The notes below the pieces were generated by a model. It was not told where the DNA came from. It made no database searches and worked only from the letters and a program-made list of their open reading frames with translations. From the NCBI GenBank assembly GCA_030830285.1, contig JAURNF010000164.1, positions 1 through 10,668 on the forward strand: a stretch of DNA of 10,668 nt. Reading direction: 5' to 3'. The translations under genes and the position numbers were made by a program. Origin of the DNA: Candidatus Kapaibacterium sp. Its GTDB lineage: Bacteria > Bacteroidota > Ignavibacteria > Kapaibacteriales > Kapaibacteriaceae. Of this stretch, positions 7,287 to 10,668 are shown one piece after another. Each line of letters starts with the position of its first letter. The stretch's first letter is position 1.

Positions 7287-8137
7287 ACGGTAGCTTCCTT
7301 GCGTACATGAGCCACACGTGTTTGCATGGCATCGAGGTGTGCTGGTGTAATGCCGAAGGCACCGAAATTTCGTTCGTCGTACTCACGAGTGCCATGATAG
7401 TCGGAGCCACCGGTGATGAGCAAGTTGTGCTGCTCACAGAGCACACGGTAGTACTCGCGCGTCACATACCAGTGTGATGGGTGGTACACCTCAATGCCAT
7501 CAACGCCTGTGTTGACCAATGTCAGAAACGCATGTGGATCGGCGTAATGTCGACCAGGGTGCGCAATGGATGTAACACCACCTGCACGGTGCACCATCTC
7601 GACGGCTTTGGCAACGGGGAACGGACTCTTCGAAGCGTATCCAGGCTTGCCAGTGTCGAGGTAGATGTCGAAGGCTTGTTGAATCGACGAGACGAATCCA
7701 CGTTTGACAAGTACATCGGCAACGTGCGGACGTCCAATCGGGGCTTTGCCGGCGACGTCAGCTACTTCATCAAATGTGATTGGAACGCGCACGGCGTTGA
7801 GACGATCAACCATCTCTCGACCACGACGCTCGCGGTCGGCACGGAAGAACTTCTCGTACTCTTGAATTTCTGGATTGTCGGCGTCAAGGTAGTATGCGAG
7901 CAGGTGCACTTCACGTCCACCCTCAAAGCATGAGATCTCGATGCCTTCAATGAGTTGCACTGACCCGTTGTATCCCTCTTCACGGAGGATGCGAATCGCA
8001 TCCATGTTGTCGTGATCAGTGATTGCCAACACCGAGAGTCCGGCTTGCTCTGCCTTGACAACGAGTTCAATAGGAGATAGGACACCGTCGGAACGAAGCG
8101 TGTGCGTGTGAAGATCGCCGATGATAGGATTCGTCAT
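7283..8137 (-). CDS. PHP-domain phosphoesterase (RNase AM / nucleoside 3',5'-bisphosphate phosphatase type)
   Basis: This is a 284-residue stand-alone PHP protein with a full set of metal-site motifs: DLHTHT (H10, H12), D17, TDHD (H42), E67 in EGIEIS, H78, the HPGR segment (H193) and SDYHG (D246, H248). GRPH at 135-138 and the HPGR and GGSDYHG blocks are typical of the group containing E. coli RNase AM (YciV) and the Chromobacterium enzyme that removes the 3'-phosphate from 3',5'-bisphosphonucleotides. A role in 5'-3' trimming of short RNA or clearing pAp-like nucleotides is therefore likely, with the exact substrate unproven. An upstream in-frame ATG at 8191 would add 18 residues, but the start at 8137 is preferred: it puts DLHTHT near the N-terminus as usual, overlaps the upstream stop as ATGA, and has a GGGAG 9 nt upstream. 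Its own stop overlaps ribH the same way. Confidence 0.9.
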   Translation of the reverse strand: MTNPIIGDLHTHTLRSDGVLSPIELVVKAEQAGLSVLAITDHDNMDAIRILREEGYNGSVQLIEGIEISCFEGGREVHLLAYYLDADNPEIQEYEKFFRADRERRGREMVDRLNAVRVPITFDEVADVAGKAPIGRPHVADVLVKRGFVSSIQQAFDIYLDTGKPGYASKSPFPVAKAVEMVHRAGGVTSIAHPGRHYADPHAFLTLVNTGVDGIEVYHPSHWYVTREYYRVLCEQHNLLITGGSDYHGTREYDERNFGAFGITPAHLDAMQTRVAHVRKEATV

Positions 8138-8502
8138 GCGTCGATACTCCCACGTAGGAACCATGCACGCTGAATCATTCCGTCGCGACACTCATACGTG
8201 GCAACAGCATGAACGATTTCGTTCTCGCGTTGTCCACTGACATGTTCTTGATCGATCACAAATGGCGGACATGCGATTCGATGCACGAGCGTGCAGTGCA
8301 ATTCGACGCACCGCTCGAACATCGCACCATAGCGCTCAGACAGCGCTTGGCGTCCGCGACAAAAGACCTCGCCTGAGGCCAAATCAATCAACTCGACATC
8401 GTCCGCATAGACTGCGGCAAACTTCTCGATGTCCCTGGCATTGTATGCCTCGAGTTGTTCTTGAGCACACTGAACTGGTGTGCGAATTGGTTGTTGATTC
8501 AT
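8134..8502 (-). CDS. Small NTF2/SnoaL-fold protein of unknown function
   Basis: This is a 122-residue cytoplasmic protein without a signal peptide. The pattern is that of SnoaL-like or steroid-isomerase-like NTF2-fold proteins. An N-terminal helix reads QLEAYNARDIEKFAAVYADD (residues 16-35), followed by a strand (VELIDLASGEVFCRG), a second helix (RQALSERYGAMF, 51-62), and a beta-hairpin end with YECRDGMIQRAWFL (103-116). The fold serves many small enzymes and binding proteins, so substrate and reaction are unknown. A longer reading from an ATG at 8556 would overlap the end of holA; the start at 8502 is preferred because family members begin shortly before the first helix and a candidate promoter lies directly upstream. 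It is 19 nt after holA and overlaps the PHP gene start as ATGA, suggesting that it is translated together with the PHP phosphoesterase. No Shine-Dalgarno is seen at 8502. Confidence 0.8.
   Translation of the reverse strand: MNQQPIRTPVQCAQEQLEAYNARDIEKFAAVYADDVELIDLASGEVFCRGRQALSERYGAMFERCVELHCTLVHRIACPPFVIDQEHVSGQRENEIVHAVATYECRDGMIQRAWFLRGSIDA
8147..8151 (-). promoter_or_regulatory. Shine-Dalgarno-like GGGAG for the PHP gene
   Basis: GGGAG on the minus strand lies nine bases before the ATG at 8137, inside the last codons of the NTF2-fold gene. It supports choosing 8137 rather than the upstream ATG at 8191. The match to the anti-Shine-Dalgarno sequence is partial. Confidence 0.45.
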
Positions 8503-8508
8503 TGGAGG

Positions 8509-8538
8509 CAAAGATAGCCTCTTAGCGCTTGTCCTCAA
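8509..8538 (-). promoter_or_regulatory. Candidate Bacteroidota-type promoter before the NTF2-PHP-ribH genes
   Basis: On the minus strand TATCTTTG (8516 down to 8509) is a perfect TAnnTTTG -7 element. TTG (8538 down to 8536) lies exactly 19 nt upstream, preceded by G, giving GTTG against the TTTG consensus. It is the only perfect TAnnTTTG on the minus strand of the window. The -33 part lies in the last codons of holA and the -7 part in the 19-nt gap. Only six bases separate the -7 element from the ATG at 8502, so the transcript would have almost no leader. Function is inferred. Confidence 0.55.
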
Positions 8539-9583
8539 CCTCGAATACGTCGGCAATCATTCGTTGAAGCACCGCCAGAGGATCGGCAGACGTAGACTTC
8601 AGCGTTGCCTCAGCCGTTTGCAGGGCTCGAAGTCCGCGCTCAACACGGGCCGCACCAATGCGGTCTAGCGCATCAAAGTGCTCCCCAACGGCAAATGGAG
8701 GGATCTTCGCTTGGCGAGCAATCTCCGAGCTGTCAGTGCTGCCACGCAGGTCGATCAGACGGTACAGCGCAATGAAATAGCGCGAAAGCATGGCCAGAAT
8801 CAACATCTCTTGTCGATCCACGCTGAGCATCCGGGCGATGATCGTCATTGCGCGAGCTGGCTCGGCCCTGCCAATGGCACGCTGCAACTCGAATACATTG
8901 AACTCGCGCGAACTTCCAACAATCGCCTGAACGTCGTCAAGAGTTACCTCAGTCCGGTCACCCATGTAGGCCTGCAGCTTCTCGATCTCCATGGTGAGCT
9001 CGCGGAGCGCAACGCCTGTCTTGGCAACGAGTAGCTCGGTTGCCCCCTGCGGAAGCTGTAATCCCATCGATGCGGCGCGCTTGGTGATCCACGTTCCAAG
9101 CTGACCCTCCTTCATCCGTGCATATTCAACAAATGGCACGTCGGGAAGAAGTACGTTGAATGGATACTTGAGCGATGACAGTTTGCGTTTTGCCGTGGCG
9201 GCATTCTTCGTGAGTGCTGCACCAAGTCCTGCAGCCGATGCCAACGTGGCAGTCAGCAATAAGAACGTGCTTTCAGAGGGCGCGTCGAGGTAGTTCTGCA
9301 TTGTATCGCCGCCCTTACGCGACTTCGATGCTGTGAGCTTATCGGCACGTCGAACCCAAATCACGCGGCGATCTGACATCATGGGAAATGATCGCGCAAG
9401 ACTCAACACAGCGTCGAGCGTCATACCCTCGCCATCGAGAACGTCGCAATTCATGCCCGTGGCATCGCCCTTGCATGCTGCTTCGTAGAGGCGCGCGGCA
9501 TCTTCCTCGACGAGGAGGTCTTCCTCGCCGAAGAGCACCATGATTGGTGGAAACTTGCCAGATGAACAGATCTTATCAATCAT
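8522..9583 (-). CDS. holA: DNA polymerase III subunit delta
   Basis: Delta is the clamp-loader subunit that opens the sliding clamp so that it can be loaded on primed DNA. The 353-residue length and domain order fit the family. The N-terminal domain begins with MVLFGEEDLLVEE (15-27, the family's G-E-D/E-x-x-L motif) and has RSFPMMSDRRVIWVRRADKL (64-83), the conserved strand after the first helices. A helical middle region follows (about 150-225, with ELTMEIEKL at 195-203). The C-terminal collar domain (about 226-353) contains FNVFELQRAIG and AEATLKSTSADP. An upstream ATG at 9691 would add 36 basic residues translated from inside the permease gene. The start at 9583 is preferred because it overlaps the permease stop as ATGA and gives a normal N-terminus. 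Being downstream of transporter genes is odd for a replication gene but need not be meaningful. Confidence 0.93.
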   Translation of the reverse strand: MIDKICSSGKFPPIMVLFGEEDLLVEEDAARLYEAACKGDATGMNCDVLDGEGMTLDAVLSLARSFPMMSDRRVIWVRRADKLTASKSRKGGDTMQNYLDAPSESTFLLLTATLASAAGLGAALTKNAATAKRKLSSLKYPFNVLLPDVPFVEYARMKEGQLGTWITKRAASMGLQLPQGATELLVAKTGVALRELTMEIEKLQAYMGDRTEVTLDDVQAIVGSSREFNVFELQRAIGRAEPARAMTIIARMLSVDRQEMLILAMLSRYFIALYRLIDLRGSTDSSEIARQAKIPPFAVGEHFDALDRIGAARVERGLRALQTAEATLKSTSADPLAVLQRMIADVFEVEDKR

Positions 9584-10626
9584 CGTTGTGATGTCTTTGG
9601 ATCGAGTGCGTCGCGGATTCCGTCGCCGAACACGTTGAGAACCAACACCGCGATGGCCATGGCAATACTTGGGAACAGCGTCATGCCCCAATTGGTACCG
9701 AGTGCGATGTAGCCATAGCCGTCCTTAATCATCTGTCCCCACGATGGTGTCGGCGGCTGTACGCCAAGTCCAATGAAGCTCAGCGATGCCTCTGCGATGA
9801 TCGCTGTGGCAAAGCCAGCAGTGGCAAGGACAATGATCGGACCCGATGCATTTGGCAGCATGTGGCGGAAGATCGTCCGTACATGTCCGAATCCGAGTGC
9901 ACGTGTTGCCTCGACGTACTCCTGCTCACGGATCGAGAAGAACTGTCCACGCACAATACGCGCGATATCCACCCACGATGATATCCCAATGGCAACAAAC
10001 GTCTGCCAGTATCCCTTGCCAAGAATCACACTGAAGGCAACGACAAGCAAAATGGTAGGGAAGGACCACACCACGTTGACGAACCACATGATGCCGTCGT
10101 CAACCCACCCGCGGAAGTATCCCGCCAGAGCGCCAAGGAGGATGCCGATAGCTAGAGCGATCGACTCAGAGATCAGACCAACACTCAAGGACACGCGCAT
10201 ACCGTAGATGAGGCGCGTATAGATGTCGCGTCCAAATCGATCGGTACCTAACAAAAACAGCGGCTCACCATGATACTCGCGAACGTCAGTACTCATAAGC
10301 TGTGATGTAGAGATCACGTACGGCTCACCAGCAGGATCGCGATAGTACACGCTGTCGCCGCGCTGCTCAAATGTTGACACCGCAATGATCGACGGACGTG
10401 TTGGGTCGACTGGATTTTTCTTGTAGAGAACGCTGCCACGAAACATCGCGGGCTTTACGCTGTACTCAAGGATCTGCGTTGATGGGTCGAACGGTGTGAC
10501 AAGGGGCGCGCATACCGCCATGACGATCATGATCGCCAAGACGATCATGCCGATCACCGCACCGCGATTCTTCTTGAGTCTGCGCCATGCAAGCGTTCGT
10601 GGACTCTCGACGTGGTTCATGTTCAT
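9580..10626 (-). CDS. ABC transporter permease, OppC/DppC type
   Basis: This is one of the two membrane subunits of a peptide/nickel-type ABC importer (BPD_transp_1 fold). In 348 residues the order is: a basic N-terminus with WRRLKKNRGA (14-23, the OppC_N helix start), a first membrane segment (about 24-45), a long extracytoplasmic stretch, LGTDRFGRDIYTRLIYG (126-142, the hallmark just before the transport core), membrane helices to the end, and the EAA loop at 238-258 (E-A-x-x-A-L-G then the H-M-L-P-N end), which contacts the ATPase. SLSFIGLGVQPPTPSWG (281-297) and GDGIRDALDP (334-343) are also typical. The stretch between the first helix and LGTD (about 46-125) is longer than in E. coli OppC or DppC. 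The start overlaps the preceding permease stop as ATGA, with AAAGGTG eight bases upstream (10635-10641). Substrate is unknown; no ATPase or binding-protein gene is in view. Confidence 0.94.
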   Translation of the reverse strand: MNMNHVESPRTLAWRRLKKNRGAVIGMIVLAIMIVMAVCAPLVTPFDPSTQILEYSVKPAMFRGSVLYKKNPVDPTRPSIIAVSTFEQRGDSVYYRDPAGEPYVISTSQLMSTDVREYHGEPLFLLGTDRFGRDIYTRLIYGMRVSLSVGLISESIALAIGILLGALAGYFRGWVDDGIMWFVNVVWSFPTILLVVAFSVILGKGYWQTFVAIGISSWVDIARIVRGQFFSIREQEYVEATRALGFGHVRTIFRHMLPNASGPIIVLATAGFATAIIAEASLSFIGLGVQPPTPSWGQMIKDGYGYIALGTNWGMTLFPSIAMAIAVLVLNVFGDGIRDALDPKTSQR

Positions 10627-10668
10627 GAGAATCGCACCTTTGGATCAACCAGACCGTAGATCACATCG
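10623..10668 (-). CDS. C-terminal end of an OppB/DppB-type ABC permease (partial)
   Basis: Only the last 14 codons and the stop are inside the window. They read D-V-I-Y-G-L-V-D-P-K-V-R-F-S, the characteristic ending of OppB/DppB permeases, in which a D-x-x-Y-x-x-x-D-P-R/K motif closes the protein. The stop (TGA) overlaps the ATG of the next permease as ATGA, the usual arrangement for this subunit pair. The remainder of the gene lies beyond the right edge. Confidence 0.8.
   Translation of the reverse strand, partial: DVIYGLVDPKVRFS

Noticed and set aside
6813..7310. A 165-codon open frame on the + strand opposite ribH
   Set aside because: It is the antisense shadow of ribH, which has every family motif. 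The shadow protein resembles nothing I know and is rich in Cys and His as expected from a complementary frame.
8503..8556. An N-terminal extension of the NTF2-fold gene starting at 8556
   Set aside because: It would overlap the holA C-terminal codons, adds a basic stretch not expected in the family, and places the start upstream of the candidate promoter.
9584..9691. A 36-residue N-terminal extension of holA
   Set aside because: The extension is Arg-rich and translated from within the permease gene; the start at 9583 gives a standard N-terminus and an ATGA junction.
1..10668. Mobile elements, CRISPR arrays, phage or defence genes
   Set aside because: No transposase, integrase, direct-repeat array or att-like duplication was seen. 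The tRNA gene has no visible 3' end duplication in the window.

Overview
The window looks like a chromosomal segment from the Bacteroidota/Chlorobiota/Kapabacteria branch of the FCB superphylum. Four signs support this. Two exported proteins end in C-terminal domains of the type IX secretion (T9SS) kind. A large two-propeller protein resembles PorZ. First genes lack clear Shine-Dalgarno sequences. The only two perfect TAnnTTTG promoter elements in the window each have a TTG exactly 19 nt upstream and sit directly before a gene. I see no integrase, transposase, insertion sequence, CRISPR array or phage gene, and coding is dense and continuous.

Left part, + strand (1-4265): a compact operon for exported proteins. 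It holds a DUF1800 protein (5' end cut by the window edge), a DUF1501 protein with a twin-arginine signal and a T9SS-like tail, and a flavin-dependent amine-oxidase-like protein that appears to be a Tat-exported lipoprotein. The gaps are 36 and 5 nt. The DUF1800-DUF1501 pair recurs in many bacteria but has no settled function; the coupled flavoprotein is the less usual part.

Middle (4304-4476): a self-contained tRNA-Leu(GAG) unit with its own candidate promoter, a tRNA gene without encoded CCA, and a strong hairpin terminator. The hairpin lies where the + and - transcription units converge.

Right part, - strand (10668 down to 4486): the end of an OppB/DppB-type permease, an OppC/DppC-type permease, holA (DNA polymerase III delta), a small NTF2/SnoaL-fold protein, a PHP phosphoesterase (RNase AM / nucleoside bisphosphate phosphatase type) and ribH (lumazine synthase). 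Four of the five junctions are ATGA stop-start overlaps. The fifth, holA to the NTF2 gene, has a 19-nt gap, and a second candidate promoter falls exactly there. After a 59-nt gap comes the 748-residue PorZ-like propeller protein. Peptide import, replication, nucleotide turnover and riboflavin synthesis thus share one transcript for no obvious metabolic reason, while the propeller protein fits the secretion route used by the DUF1501 protein across the convergent junction.

I found no clearly unprecedented system. The most interesting points are the Tat-plus-T9SS architecture, the PorZ-like protein, the flavoprotein coupled to DUF1800/DUF1501, and the two matching promoters, one of which would give an almost leaderless mRNA.
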